From positions 36,843,249 through 36,907,248 of the forward strand of contig OZ038423.1 in assembly GCA_964036155.1 (NCBI GenBank): 64,000 nucleotides of DNA, written 5' to 3'. A program made the translations under genes and the position numbers. The DNA is from Diploscapter coronatus (taxonomy: Eukaryota; Nematoda; Chromadorea; Rhabditida; Rhabditidae). Numbering within the stretch: the first letter of the stretch is position 1; each line of letters begins with the position of its first letter. Below, one piece after another: positions 35,690 to 48,400 of the stretch. The notes under the pieces are model-generated. The model was not told the origin of the DNA and did no database searches. It saw only the letters and a list, made by a program, of their open reading frames with translations.

Positions 35690-38649
35690 CTATATGACAC
35701 AGACAAAGATGTACCCGATGATAGAACCGATCATGGCCGGAATCACGCAGAAAATCGTCACCATTGCGCCGGTCACATCCTTCAACTCGTCTTCCACTTC
35801 ACTGAAAATCACAATATTTGATAAAAACTGAAAATTCAAGAAGATGACACTTTTACAAATCGGAAATTTGTGAATTCTCGTTTCTTCATTTTCAAAACAA
35901 TCAAACAGCGTTTTCTCTCTTTGAAGATTTGATCATTTATAGAAGACGTGATGTCGGTAAAGATGAAAACTGATCAAACTCTCCGAGGGGGTTTTCAAGC
36001 AATGTTCCTCCTCCATCTCTTCTATTTTCTTGGATAGGAATTCTGTTGGGAAAATTCGCGAATACCTGAAAACGTTAACACTGGAGTGAGTCATGAGGAA
36101 TCCCTGAGTGAATGAGAGAAGGAACATGAAGAAAATGAACAATCCATCGCTCGTGAAGAAGGTCAGGAAATGCAGATGGCGGGGCTCGATGTTGCACAGA
36201 CATATCAGGGGAACCAATGCAATTCGAACCACGCAAATTGCAAACGCTTTCGTCTGCCTCTGAAAATACAAATTTTAGCGAAATCTAAAAAATAACTACT
36301 TGAATGAGTGTACAAATCATATACCAAGAATTGAGAGAATTCACGGAGTTTTACGAACAAATTAGTAATTATGAAAAGAAAAGGAAAACCTACCTTATGC
36401 ACTTTCTAGATTCAATTGCGAAAGAAAAGTAAACAAAATTCGTCAAAATAAAAATAAAATCCTACCAAAGACGTTCCAGCAGCAGAAATTCTTCCTATCA
36501 CATCACCGACGTTGAACATCAAGAAGCAGGCGATCGGAGCGAAATAATCTGAAAAATGACAAATAAAGAAGGAAAGTAATCCTCAATCGTTTCTTCTAGT
36601 TCTAGGTTAAAAATCACAAAATACGCATTTTGAAAACATTTGTGAATAAAATTCAGTGGAACAGGCGGTGTGATATTAAAAAATTCTAAAAAAGGTTTTA
36701 TATTTCGACTCTTCTTCGAGATTGTCATCTTAGTGATCTATCAAATTATTCACAAAAACTCACATTTCCAAGTTTCGTTCGTTGATTTCGTGGTCACGAG
36801 GCTGGCCACTGCAGGATAGATGGCCAATGTTCCGATCAGTATCGTGGCAATCGACCACATTCCCTTCATCGTCTGCAGCATTCAAAGAAAGTTTGATGAA
36901 AATCCGAAAATTCCAACCTTTCGGTAGACATACATGTACTTTTCGCTCGATTTCAACTCGGCTATTTCCGAAGGAGCTCGCATGACAATCGGTTCTCCGT
37001 CGTTTGTTCTGAAATAGAAATATACTCTGGAAAACTGGTGACATGAAACGAATTTCAAAAGAGTCAATCCTAACAAACTTGAAAATTATCATATCAAATC
37101 GTCTCACTACTATTTTGTTCAATTTTTTAATCAAAAGGATACCCGATAAGTTGATCCTCGTCGTCCAGCAGCTGATCTGACTGTCGGTTTTCCGATTCGA
37201 GAGGTCGATTTCTCCACAGCCAAATGTAGATTCCGATGCTGGCGAGAGTCCAAACGAAGGCGAAGCCGAAGAAGAGTCGGCCATTGCGAATGGGATCTTT
37301 GGTGATGGTTTGGATGAAAATGGCCATCAGAGCGGAAAGCAGTCCAATTGCTGCCTGACCGATCATCACTCCTGGGGTCTGAAGATAGTTCATTTACTAG
37401 ACTTTTAGAAAACGAGATCTTTCGAATAAAAGACACCTGTAAATTATGTGATGATTTATCTTTCCTATACTATTTCTCCTTCTCCTCACGCTATTTAATT
37501 TCTTTAACTGTAGCGAATATTCTTCAAATCATCACGCCATTGACACATTTCCGAATAAGATTCTTCTAATCTTCATTCTCTCTAATGCATTTCATAAAAC
37601 TTTGGTCTTTTCAAGCAAAAATGATAATTTGAAATTCTATTTCAAGTGGAACGAATAAAAACTCACATATTCTTTAGACGAATAGAGTGCAGACAGACTG
37701 AGAACGCCGGGGCCGATCAGGCCTTGCGACATGACACTCGTTCCCGCTGCCAGGAAGAGCATCGTGAAATAGAAGAATTCCTCGGCTGCAATTCATCTTT
37801 TGCATACTTAAAGAGTTCCTTCGTACCTCCATCTGTATCAATAAACGATAGAATAAGAACAGGCAGAAAAATGATGACCACAGAAACGTGGCCGATCAGA
37901 ACTCGGGTTGGGTTCGATAGTCTGAAATGTAGAAAATTGGTGACAATTCGGCAGCACTAGAGGAAAGGCAGGAAAGATGGATTTGGCACAATTCTCTTCA
38001 CACTATTCCAATCGTTTTCTAGTAAATCTGCACAGCCAAATATTGAAGAAGCTTCGAAAAGAGGAATCTCGGAAATTCGTCGTTTTAAAGGTAAATTGTT
38101 GATGAGAAATAACTGAATATTCAAAGTTGTCTTCGATGAATTACCTGCTCGTGAGTGCAGCATTCAGGAAGCATCCGACAATCGCGGCCACGCCAGTGAA
38201 AATTGTGAACGCGGACTCGAATTTCTTCTGCAGTTCGTTCAGCTGCTCGCCATTTTCATCGATTTCCCCCAATCGAAACAGCGGCAGCGGACCGGGTAGG
38301 GAAAGGGAAAAGGACGAATTCACGGGCTCTGTCCCGTTCGTGTCTCGCAACTTGTAGAAAATATACTGAAATTACAACAACTTTAAAAACTATCAGGAAA
38401 GGTGAGAAATGATAGAAAGATGTTTTCCTTCCAAATTTTCTAACTTGGAAAAATTTCAAAAGCACAAAATCGATTGTTCCGCTCAAATTAATGAGTCACG
38501 CACAATCGATTCTCCATTCTTCTTCTCTTAAATACTTGTTTGAAGCCAAAGTTTTTGTCAATCACCTGACGTGCATTCATGAACGTGTTGTAGGGCAGAA
38601 TGCTGGTGCCTGACACGAAAATGAAGTAGATGAATATCAGCAACTCCAT
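35690..38649 (-). CDS. equilibrative nucleoside transporter (SLC29 family)
   Basis: Facilitated transport of nucleosides across membranes. Ten exons: 38566-38649, 38145-38365, 37827-37921, 37667-37785, 37143-37378, 36918-37008, 36764-36872, 36466-36548, 36066-36259, 35690-35801. Joined length is 1344 nt, 447 aa, close to the usual 450. The first membrane segment ends SGTSILPYNTFMNAR, matching the ENT LPWN region. An extracellular loop with NGTEPVNSS follows. The signature CFLMFNVGDVIGR lies around two thirds of the way, then TQGFLMTHSSVNVFR, and the last helix is AMIGSIIGYIFVCVI before TAG. I chose the ATG at 38649. A candidate upstream exon (38771-38900) cannot be joined with a normal acceptor. 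Which ENT paralogue it is cannot be told. Confidence 0.92.
37045..37110. repeat. dispersed repeat family 2, copy 1
   Basis: Lies in a short transporter intron. It resembles 56600-56665 (GTCAATCCTAACAAA against ATCAATCTTAACAAA, then ATCGTCTC in both). Copies are diverged. Confidence 0.5.
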
Positions 38650-39486
38650 ATTTTAAGAGAATGAAGAGAAATTAGTGGTTCATAGAATTCAGACTTAGTA
38701 ATGAAAATGAGGGAGGGAAATCAATTAGATGGCCACTTCTGCATTTCTGGGCGAGAAAAGAAAATAAAACCTCGTTGACAAGCAGCAAGTTGCCAGTGGA
38801 GAGAAGCAGTCGCTCGTCTGGTCCGCTTGCGAGTCGCTTTGTCGAGGCAGAAAGTGCGCCCCACTGCAAATCGACTGCAGCATGATGCAGACGAGTGAGT
38901 CTGAAAAGAAAATTACGAAATCACGAAAGTGCGAGTGCACAAAAACGATATTGGGAGTGAAGTGCAGTTGTAGCAACACTAGTTAAAATATTTAAAAATC
39001 GACAATTTAATTTTTATCTTTCTTTGATCAAGTCATAAAATTTGGAACAAAAATATGGGAAACATCAAATACCAACTGTTAAATATATATCACCTATCCT
39101 AAGAGTTTTGTGACAAAACAAGAAGAAAAGATGAGAGTTGGAAAAGATCACTGAAAAATAAAATATGATCATGTACCGGCATTGGCATAAAACAAATAGA
39201 TGAATAAATGAAATAGGAACCTTTCCTGGAAAGTTTATCCACTTTTAAGAAGTTTAAGTTCGAAGGGAGAGAAAATGAATAAATTTTCAAGAGACTAAAA
39301 AATGGATACTGCAATGAGAATGTTGTTGAGATGGGAGCTTTCGACTCGAGTCTACTTTTCGAGAAAATCGAAATAATGAAATTTCGGATTATTCATGCAT
39401 TGCTCACTCGAATAAACAAAGCCATGATGTATGCTAATTTTGACTTTCCCAAAAATTAGACCCTTGCCGAGAATCCTTTTTTGCCT
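38650..39486. other. intergenic region between UBA2 and the nucleoside transporter
   Basis: 0.8 kb. It contains an open segment at 38771-38900 bounded by a good acceptor (TTTTCAG) and a possible donor (GAG/gtttta). It could be an untranslated first exon of the transporter, but its coding status is unsupported. Confidence 0.45.
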
Positions 39487-42400
39487 CTACACCTCTCCAT
39501 CGACTTTGGCTTTCTTTGGCTCGACCTTCAATTCCTCGACGCCTTCCTGTATCGTCCGTTTCCTCGAATCGTTGCTGTTCACAGACGCGTTCTGCGACTT
39601 TCCATTGTTTGCTGCTGGCTCTTCCTGCGATTCGATCTACAAACAAAACAATATCCCCTTTCAGAATTTAATTAGGAATTGTCATTTCAAGGATTTAATA
39701 TAAAAGGAGAAACCCAAAATGACTCTTTTGTCTGTAAAAATAAATTGGTATGCTAACAAGTTTAATCATGAAATTAAAAAATATCGTGATCCGAGTTCCG
39801 AAATTCTCATTTTGATTGATACTTAATAGACTATATAGAAATAGAAATGTACCTTGAACTCATCGGCGTTGAGTTTGTCACTGTGAAAGATGAAGAGTTT
39901 GAGCTCGAAGTTCTGCGCGTAGTCGTCGCACTCGAGCACTGTGCCATTGCCCAGCTGCAGCTCGCTCAGTTTCTTCTTTTCGAATCCTGCAAAAACAAGT
40001 GAATTATTTTCACTTTTCGAGAATTTTCAAGTTATTGTAATATGCATTCTCTAGAAAATAACGGGATGAAAGATTACAAAAAAATAGGAAGCAGCAAGTA
40101 AATCAATTCTTCACTCACCAGGCCCCATTTCATCCTCGTCGCTGCTGAGGATGATGCGTTTGGTGGTAAAGTCCATCACATCCGGTTCTAACATGTTCAG
40201 CGTACCCTTCAGCACCTGCAAGTAAGCCTAATTAATAATCATTAAAGAGGACAATAAGTAGAAATAATTCTCTTGTAAAAATACTCATCATTGATAAATG
40301 AGTAAGAAGTTTCAACTGAAATTGACAAGGAAATTCTATTTGCAGTTCAATACAGATGAAACCTGCATTTTTTCAAGCAGTTAGTGGCATATTTTGATTA
40401 CGCTGCATATCTCTGCCTTCTCACTTCGAATGAGGAGAAACAATGTAACTTCATCCAATGCCACTTTTAGAAGAATTGGAGTGTATTTTGAAAGGTTAAC
40501 AACTTGTTATCTCTGGAGAAGAGCATCATTTTTGAATTTCGACTGACCATGTCCCTGAGCGTCTTGATGGTCATTTCCTTCATGTTGACGGTGACGTGGC
40601 ACTCGTGTTTGGCCGAGCAGACGTAGCACTTTGGGTTGGGCGGACGGGCTGCTTCATCCATCAAGATCTGCAAGTTCAACCATTTCCTCAGATCCATCTC
40701 CTAATTTATTCATAGGAATTTTCGCAAGCCACATCCACTCCACTCCAAATTCTTATATTTCACTCATCTTGCCAGGTAAAGGCCATTTGTGCAGAAACTA
40801 GATATGATTTCAAAATCAAAATGTGTGTGGATGGGGTGAGTGCAGTATAGTTACTGAATCCACGAAGTACTGAGAGCGTTCTCTTTGATCACCTTAAAAT
40901 TTGGAAAGAAAGCATACAATGGAAGCGCTCAGTCATTTGTGAATCTGGACAAAGGAAGGCTATCTGACCTTTCCCCTTGGGTTGGGGTTGAGTGCGATGA
41001 AGACAGAGGCGATGCGGTTGAACTGTTTGTGGGCGATTTTGAGCGCCTCGGTGACGGCCATTCCGGCCACCATCGCGTTCGTCGTCGCAATTGCGGGGAT
41101 GATGTTGCCCGCCATCGCTGCAAGAAAAATCCGTTATTTTGCAAGACTTGTAATTTTCAAATGGGTTTATCTGCATGAAGTAAATCGTATAATTTTCGAA
41201 AGACCGAAAGAAAGCGTTATTTTTCTTTCTCGACGTGACACGCTATTCCTTCATGTAGACACCAGCAAATTTGAAAAGGTGCAAGTCTGTCAGCGGTGAC
41301 CAAGAATCACTCGATTGATTGACTGCCTACATTTGATGTCGAAGAGCGTCTTGGTGTCGATGTGAAAGATGGAGGCTCGAATATTGGCGCAGGCACCCAC
41401 GAATCGCATCGCCACGTCGTCGTCCTTGTCCCAGACGAGAATCTCACCCTCAGGCAGACGGGCCTTGCGCTCACGCAATTCCTCAATGCACTCCGACGCG
41501 ACGCGCACGCATCGGGCCACGGACCATACCTGAAGAAACAAGTTGATGAATTCTCATATTTGGATTTAATTATTTTTTCAATGCTTCGGAAGAAACTTGA
41601 GCTTTTTCAATCATCACAGAATTTCTGCATTAATGAAAGCAGATGAGAAAAATTGCATGTCGTCATTCGGTTTTCCTTTCGCTTTGCCCCACCGTGTTGT
41701 AGTCGTCGACCTCGCTGCCATTGCCCTCGAGACTCGCGCTGTTTTCTGCCAAGTTGTTCAAGTCGATTGGCACGGGCTGTTTGCGTTCCTTCCACAGATT
41801 CGTCATCGAGCACAGGTACTCGATATCCGTCTTGAACAACTGCAAAAATAATATCTTCACCGTGAGGAAGAGAAAAGTATATAGAGAATTCAGAATACAG
41901 AGAAAAATGATCTTCAATGACGAAATGCAAAGCGCAGAAAACAGAGGGTAGGGACTGTTTGAAATAGCAGTGAAACACGCTTTGCAAAAGAAATGGATTG
42001 TCGGAATGGAAGAACGCAGTCCAGGTGCAAAGATATTCTTCTAACCTTAGTCAATATGAGCACCGGATCGTAGTTGACCTTCTCAGCCCAGGCACGTGTG
42101 TTGATTGGCTGCTCTACCTCTTCGGGCTTGTCCTCTTCCATCTTCTCATCGCCTGAAATTCGACTTTGTTTGAAAAGGACAATCAAATAGATGGTGGACT
42201 GGAATGCAAGCGTCATTTCATGTCAGCCTCACCATTTTTGGCGCCGTGCCCATTCTTTGCCTCGTCTCCATTCGCCTTGTTGTGCTCATCGTTCACGTCC
42301 GGCGACACGTCGTCGTCGATGTCAATTTCCCCGAAGAGTTGACTGAAAATAGTCGTCTTCAGGTTTGAGTTGCAGCATCTTTAGTTGCTGTAAGTCTCAT

Positions 42401-44049
42401 GAAACAAATTCCTGGAAAGAATGAAGTGGATATCATGTTCTTCTTCTCCATCCGAAAGGAACACTATCTCTTACTTCTCGTGATTCACTGCTGCTTGATC
42501 GGACTTTTCGAATCACGACTTCTCAAATAAAGCAGAATAGCAGGCCTTTTCTCGAAAAGAGACGAGGACTCTTATCTTCGTCTCAAATGAATCAGTCTCA
42601 TCTCATGAGATTAGTCTCGATTTGGAAAGTTCCAGTTCTGAGTTTTCCTCCTTACTTGAAGACGTGTTTGGCCCAGACAGTACAGTGGATGTGTTCGGAC
42701 GGCGTGTTGCGGATGGTGCAACCGGGGAAGGTCTTCTGCACGGACTCTTTGGTCTCGCAGTCGTAGCACTCCGACAGGTCGCGCATGATCACTCGAGCCT
42801 GAAAATTTCATTTTTCCAATCATCAATAATTTGGAAACCTGAAATAGTCAAGTCAATTGCCCAATTGTCATATTGCGAAACTCGCTTTTATCATTGTACG
42901 GCATATTGCATATAAGAGGAAGAATCGCTTTAACATTAAAATCTTGTCTGGCATGCGTGTGCCGTTTTCGTTTTAAAAATTGTCACTGAAATTTTGACAC
43001 CGTTTCTGCCGTTATGACGATGCAACACGTATATTGTAGCATTGACAAAATGGAATGCAAGAGAGAATGTTTTGTGAGCCCCCATTCCAAAGTCGTTTTG
43101 TCATTTTTGCGTTGCCGTACCTGTCCCATGAAACCGGAGGATCCGCTCTCGATAAGAGGAATTCTTGCAGAGAGACACATGCGATTCACGTGACTTCGGG
43201 CTGCCTTGTTGTCGAGCGCGTTGATGACGAAGTTGAACTGCTCGTAGAAGGGCAGGTTGAATTTCTCGCAGCTGAAATTTATCCAAATTAGTGTGAATTT
43301 ATTAAAGTTTGGATATCAAATGACAGTTAACCCATCCGATCTGCTTACTTGAATATGGAGTCATGATCATAGGAGATGCGGACGTCGGGCCGCAAATGGC
43401 GTACGGCCTCCGTGGCGACCTCTGCTTTGGGTTTGCCCACGTGTTCGCGACGAAACAGGAACTGCCGATTGAGGTTCGAGACATCGATCGTGTCGAGGTC
43501 GATCTGCAAGTCGAAGAATTATTCAAAATCAAATGATCCAGGACTTTCTGTAGTCCACACCCACACCTACTTTCTGAAAAGAGTAGGGGAAAATAAAAGT
43601 GGGTGTGGAACGAGTGAAGGCAGAATCAACAAATCATCCTAAATCTTCACGCATCTCAACTTGAAGAAACATTTATGTCAAGAAGTGCGCGTCCGCAGGC
43701 ACTCGCGGGATTCTATACCACGAAATCGTGTTCATTTTCATGGTCGATTTTAGTGACACGTCTTTCGATCAAAAGTAACTTTGATTTTATTTTCTCTTCA
43801 CGAAGACAACTACTATTTGACGAGATGACACGACTTTTCCCCCACACTATTTCACCCTACCTTCCTTTGCCCCCTATTTCTAACTATAGGTATCGTCATA
43901 CAGTAATTGCCTGATTCACTTACGACGTGGATATTGTTGAACCCCGTGAGGACGAGGTCTTTGAGCAGCTCACAGCCAACCCCGCCTGCCCCAACGACGA
44001 GGACCCTCTGCTTGGACAGCAACGCTTCTTCCCTCTCGCGCCAGCCCAT
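39487..44049 (-). CDS. uba-2: SUMO-activating enzyme subunit 2 (UBA2)
   Basis: Catalytic half of the SUMO E1: adenylates SUMO and passes it as a thioester to UBC9. Thirteen exons: 43924-44049, 43349-43503, 43121-43271, 42656-42798, 42233-42342, 42046-42152, 41693-41839, 41331-41529, 40969-41117, 40548-40667, 40119-40215, 39853-39986, 39487-39636. This gives 595 aa, slightly shorter than human (640). Visible: nucleotide-binding [10 protein letters not shown] (residues 18-27), [15 protein letters not shown], catalytic Cys171 in [12 protein letters not shown], zinc pairs CYDC (155/158) and CYVC (443/446), [20 protein letters not shown], a ubiquitin-like domain, and a charged Lys-r tail [12 protein letters not shown]. 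The variable acidic insert [14 protein letters not shown] follows NQLFGE. A splice acceptor lies 31 bases before the ATG. Confidence 0.97.
43554..43609. repeat. 56-bp hairpin in UBA2 intron 1
   Basis: Perfect 11-bp outer arms (TCCACACCCAC and GTGGGTGTGGA) with inner pairing arms CCTACTTTCT and AGAGTAGG. It would fold in the nascent UBA2 transcript. Confidence 0.6.
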
Positions 44050-45427
44050 TGCCGATTCACTAATTGTCTCGGTTCACTCTGGAAAATTGTTTAATGATTG
44101 AAATTTTTAGGAAGAAAACGAAATATAACAAGAAATTTCGAAAAATGCATTGAAAGTCCGCATAGAAGAGAGAGCATGTGAGACTGAGAGAACGCAGGCG
44201 AGGAAAAGAGTGCAACCGGGAGAATGCTGCCATTTGTATGAAACACACGTAGAAAGAAGGATTTATGCGGGAAAGCGTGGAATTTTCGAAATGTGAAGTG
44301 CTGAGTGTAAAACAACCAAGGTATTTCTCGATTTGACGACTGTCAAAGTCAAATTCTGGCATTCTTCATCTACAGGAAAACACTTTATTTGTCGTTTTCA
44401 TGAAGTTGAATTTCTCGAAAGGGAAAATTTCATACGAAGGTTAACTTAATCAATGGAATAGGATAAATATATAAATATTTTAGATGAATTAATTGGAAAT
44501 CTACAAGAAAAAATAATCGAAGAGCGAAAAATGACAAGGCAACACGCGTACCATTGCTTTCATAGGAAAATGAGATTTTTGAGAAAAGAATATTCTTCTC
44601 AAAAACACGGAGCAAATGATTAGGATTGGGTAGTAAATGAACGAAAAAAGTCGAAATGAAGTGGAGGAAATAGCACAAAATTTTGAGTGTAGGGCAGGAA
44701 AGTTGAAGAAATCTGCTGAAGAAGACAATCACGGAGAAATAAGGATAAACATAGACAAAGCACGACGACAGGATTAGAATTGGTGAACTTAGCCAGAAAA
44801 ATAGTCTGAATCTAGAAGCATAATTCACTGCTAAGTGTAAGTTATTCATCTCATTCTCTAATTCACCGAAGGAGAAGAGAAGAATCACTAATATTTCACA
44901 ATGAAGCATGTTACTAGAGGCAGGTCATTTTCTGAGCATGTTCAATAAAAATAAAAGAAAAACACAACACGAGGCAGCAGCCGTCCTAGAGAAGAGCAAA
45001 TTCAATTTAAAATCTTCCATATATAAATAGAAATTTCCAAATCAATCAAAGAATAAATCTTACACCGAGAGAAATGGGGTAATTTAAAAGTTAGTTAAAA
45101 AAGGAAAAAAATAGATAATCACTTAATTGATATGAATATATAATTGGCTGATAATTCGATAAAATAAATAGTAGGCTGATCAAAAACTCACAATCTGAAG
45201 TTAGAAAACAGGAAGATAGCATGTGAGACAACTTTTCTGATCAGCCTAATATGGAATAATTAGTGACGTTTAGGAGTCAGATCTAGGTAGGGTTTAAGCC
45301 GAAACCTTAGAGCGGATCCCTTTGTGTATCAATTTTCTATAGGACAGTTAAATTTTACGGGCCCTTTACCCTATTTTTCGTTCTGGCTGAAAGTCTGCCC
45401 AGACCTGTGAGGAGGGTTGGGAGGCGT
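44050..45427. other. intergenic region between the ERM gene and UBA2
   Basis: 1.4 kb, AT-rich, with no conserved coding. It should hold the ERM 3' UTR at the right and the UBA2 promoter at the left. A miniature inverted-repeat element lies at 45174-45246. Confidence 0.5.
45174..45246. mobile_element. 73-bp miniature inverted-repeat element
   Basis: TA flanks at 45172-45173 and 45247-45248. The ends GGCTGATCAAAAACTCAC and, reverse-complemented, GGCTGATCAGAAAAGTT are inverted copies with further pairing of the CTCAC motif. This is compatible with a mariner-type deletion derivative. It lies 180-250 bp after the ERM stop codon. Confidence 0.6.
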
Positions 45428-48400
45428 TTACATATTTTCATACTGATCGATTCTGCGTTTGGTGTTGCCGCCTCGGATCTGTCGGAGCGTTTTGTACTTG
45501 TCTCTGCCGGCCTTCTTGTTCTCCATGTGCAACACGTCGTAGTCAGTCACTCCTCTCTCGTCCTTCACGCCCTCCAGCTCACGGGTCAGCATCTGCAAAC
45601 AAATCCAGGTTAAGTCTTTGATTTGAGCAATCCTCGTTAATTTCGCGTTCTTCGACTTTTCTAGTCGCTTCTTTTTCAACGAAATTGCCACTCGGAACAG
45701 TAGTCAATGGGTTATGTACCAGGTTTGAAGAAATGAATTGATAGGGAGAGTATGCAGAATGAGAAGTCAGATAATTTGAAATATGAAAAAGATTTGACGA
45801 AAGGTGTGCAATTGAGACTCAGCATTCCTACTCTCAATTCCGCATTCTTTGTTTTGACTCACGTCGAGTTTCTGTCGAATGTTGACGTTCTGCTCAGTGG
45901 TGCTGATGCGATTGAGCTCGTTCTGGTGCACGTGCATGTCTGCATCCGTCGTCAGGTCTGCAACATTTATTGTACAATTTGAAAGTTCATTTCAGAAGCT
46001 AAAAGATGCTTCTTCCATCTCCTGTCTTTTATTATTCCCACTTTTCGATTCATTCAGACCTATGCAGGGCTTGAACTAAAATGATCCGCTAAAGCCATGT
46101 GTTGCGTACACCCCTATGTGCCACTTTCTATAGGAGTTTTTAGTTTTGCGCATCACCCATCCTATCATTTTACGTTTCGGGTACAAGCCTTTCTAGCTTT
46201 GAATTTGCTCATTTAAAAGCACTGACCAGTATGTCCATGTCCATTCTCCTCCTCATCGCTGTGCATGTATTCCTTTGTATGTCCGTGATGGTCGTGCATG
46301 GGTCTGTCGTTCTCCTTTCTTCTCGCCATCTCGTCCTGCATTCTGTTCGTCTCCTCCTGCTGATGTTGCACGGCTGTGCGCATTGCGTACACCTGAAATT
46401 CATTCTATTGACATTTTTCTAACTTTCTTGAAAAATCAGTTTTCATACGATTTCGGTGAAACGTTATATTATGAGGGGTGAAGCAAAAAATGGGCATGAG
46501 GTGAATATTCTAATCGAATCATTTCATTGGTTGCTGCTTTTAATGTAGTAAAGTTCACCAAATCTCTTTTAGAAAGCTCATGCAAATTTCTAATTAGACC
46601 AGTCTTGATTTCAGTCTGAATGGATTTTCAAATGAACATTGTACGACTGCATGAATTTTTCAAAAACCACTTTTAAAGAACAAAATTCCCACCTCGTCCT
46701 CCCTTCTGGCGACCTCATCTCTGAGTCTGCGTCTCTCGTCTTCGCTCATCGCCTTCTCCGACTGCAGTTGAGCGGTCAGCTCGCGCAGCTCCATTTCCTT
46801 CGACTCAAGAGCTTCCTTCGCCTGCAAAGAATTCTCTTTTAACTTTTATTTTAGTAGAACTAGAAGGACATGTTATCATTTTCCTCAAATCCTCATATTC
46901 TCTTCAATTTTCATGTACCTTCTTCAAAACGTATCTTATTCCTTACGAAGTACATTGAAAACTTCCTAAATTCTTCTGATTTTCACTCATTTCCTTCACA
47001 ATTTGCCTTTTTCGGCAAAATGTAATCGGATTAAAATGGCAGTGTAAAAACGAAGGTATTGCTTACCAATTGGAGCTGTTTGAGTTGTGCCTCGAGCGAG
47101 TGGATGGTGCTGTGCGCCTCTGCGAGTTCCCTCTTGGCCCTCTCCATGTCCTCCAGCATTCTCTGCATTCTCTCTTCGGCCTCTTTCTGTCGGGTTTCCG
47201 CCTGCTCTCTCGCGTTCATCTCCTGAAAAAATGTATCTTTGATTTGTTCATCTCATTTTCTAGTTTTGAAATGCTAGTGTAATTCATAAACGACTTGTTT
47301 AGAAGTTCATTCGTTTTTTCTTTGTCAACAATTCTCTTCGAAACTGAATGAATAATCCAAATGAGTGGCGGATAAACTTGATAAAATCCAATTCAAGACG
47401 TTCATACACTAGAAATTTCGAATATTCACGCAGTTGCTCTTGACCACAAAATGTATCATTAGAATTTTCCTAATGAGTTGTATATGTACTTCAGAATATT
47501 GCTAGTGCAGACCAATTTCTTCTGCATAGTACAATACTGCATTAGCCAAAATTTTGATGAACTTTCATAAATTCAAAAATTTTCTTCCCGACCTTATTCA
47601 ATCTCTCCTGCTCAGCCAGCTTGAGCGCTCTCTCATCCCTGGCTTGTTGCTTCATCTGCTGCACCTCGATCGTGTCCGGCTTCCTTCTCCTCATGTACAG
47701 CTCGTGATTGCCCATGCACAGTGCCAGAATGCGCTTGTTGATTCGCAGACGGGGCGCGTAGAAAACGAAGTCCTGTAAATTGGCCAACATCTTCATTTTG
47801 TAATCTTTTTTTTTGCAATTGCAGAGTTTTTGAAAACAACATGACGTGCGAAATAAGTTTTATAGAAAAGATATGCCTGAAAAATACTATTTCGCAAATT
47901 CCATGTGTCATTTGATTCCAAATAGTCTAACTTCAAATGTCGCAGCTTGGATGATAAATGTAAGGAATATAGTTAACATGTCTTCCCTTTTTCACACACA
48001 CACATTACTCAAGTTGCGAGATTCCCAAAATGTTAACTTGTTGAAAGAAAAGTTCTTACATTAGCCTTCTTATCGATGGGTTTGATGACGAACTTCCTGT
48101 CGTTGAATGAAATATTGCGGATTTCAGACCAGGGGAATCCGACCTGTCAAAGAATTCAAATCATCTTCACGTGCAAAATGGAATGTCTACTTTTTCTTTC
48201 AGTCATAATGTAGTAGAAAAGATGCACGAATACAGGAATACTTTTTTTAATTTTTATTTTCTCACTCACCTTAGGCGACAATCTGTCGTGTTTCTCGTAG
48301 ATGTTGAGGCCGAGCGCATCCACTCCGAGGTACAGCTCAGTGCCTTTCTTGTTTCGGATTTCAAAGTACTGAAATTCTTGTATTTCGTTTGAAAACACCA

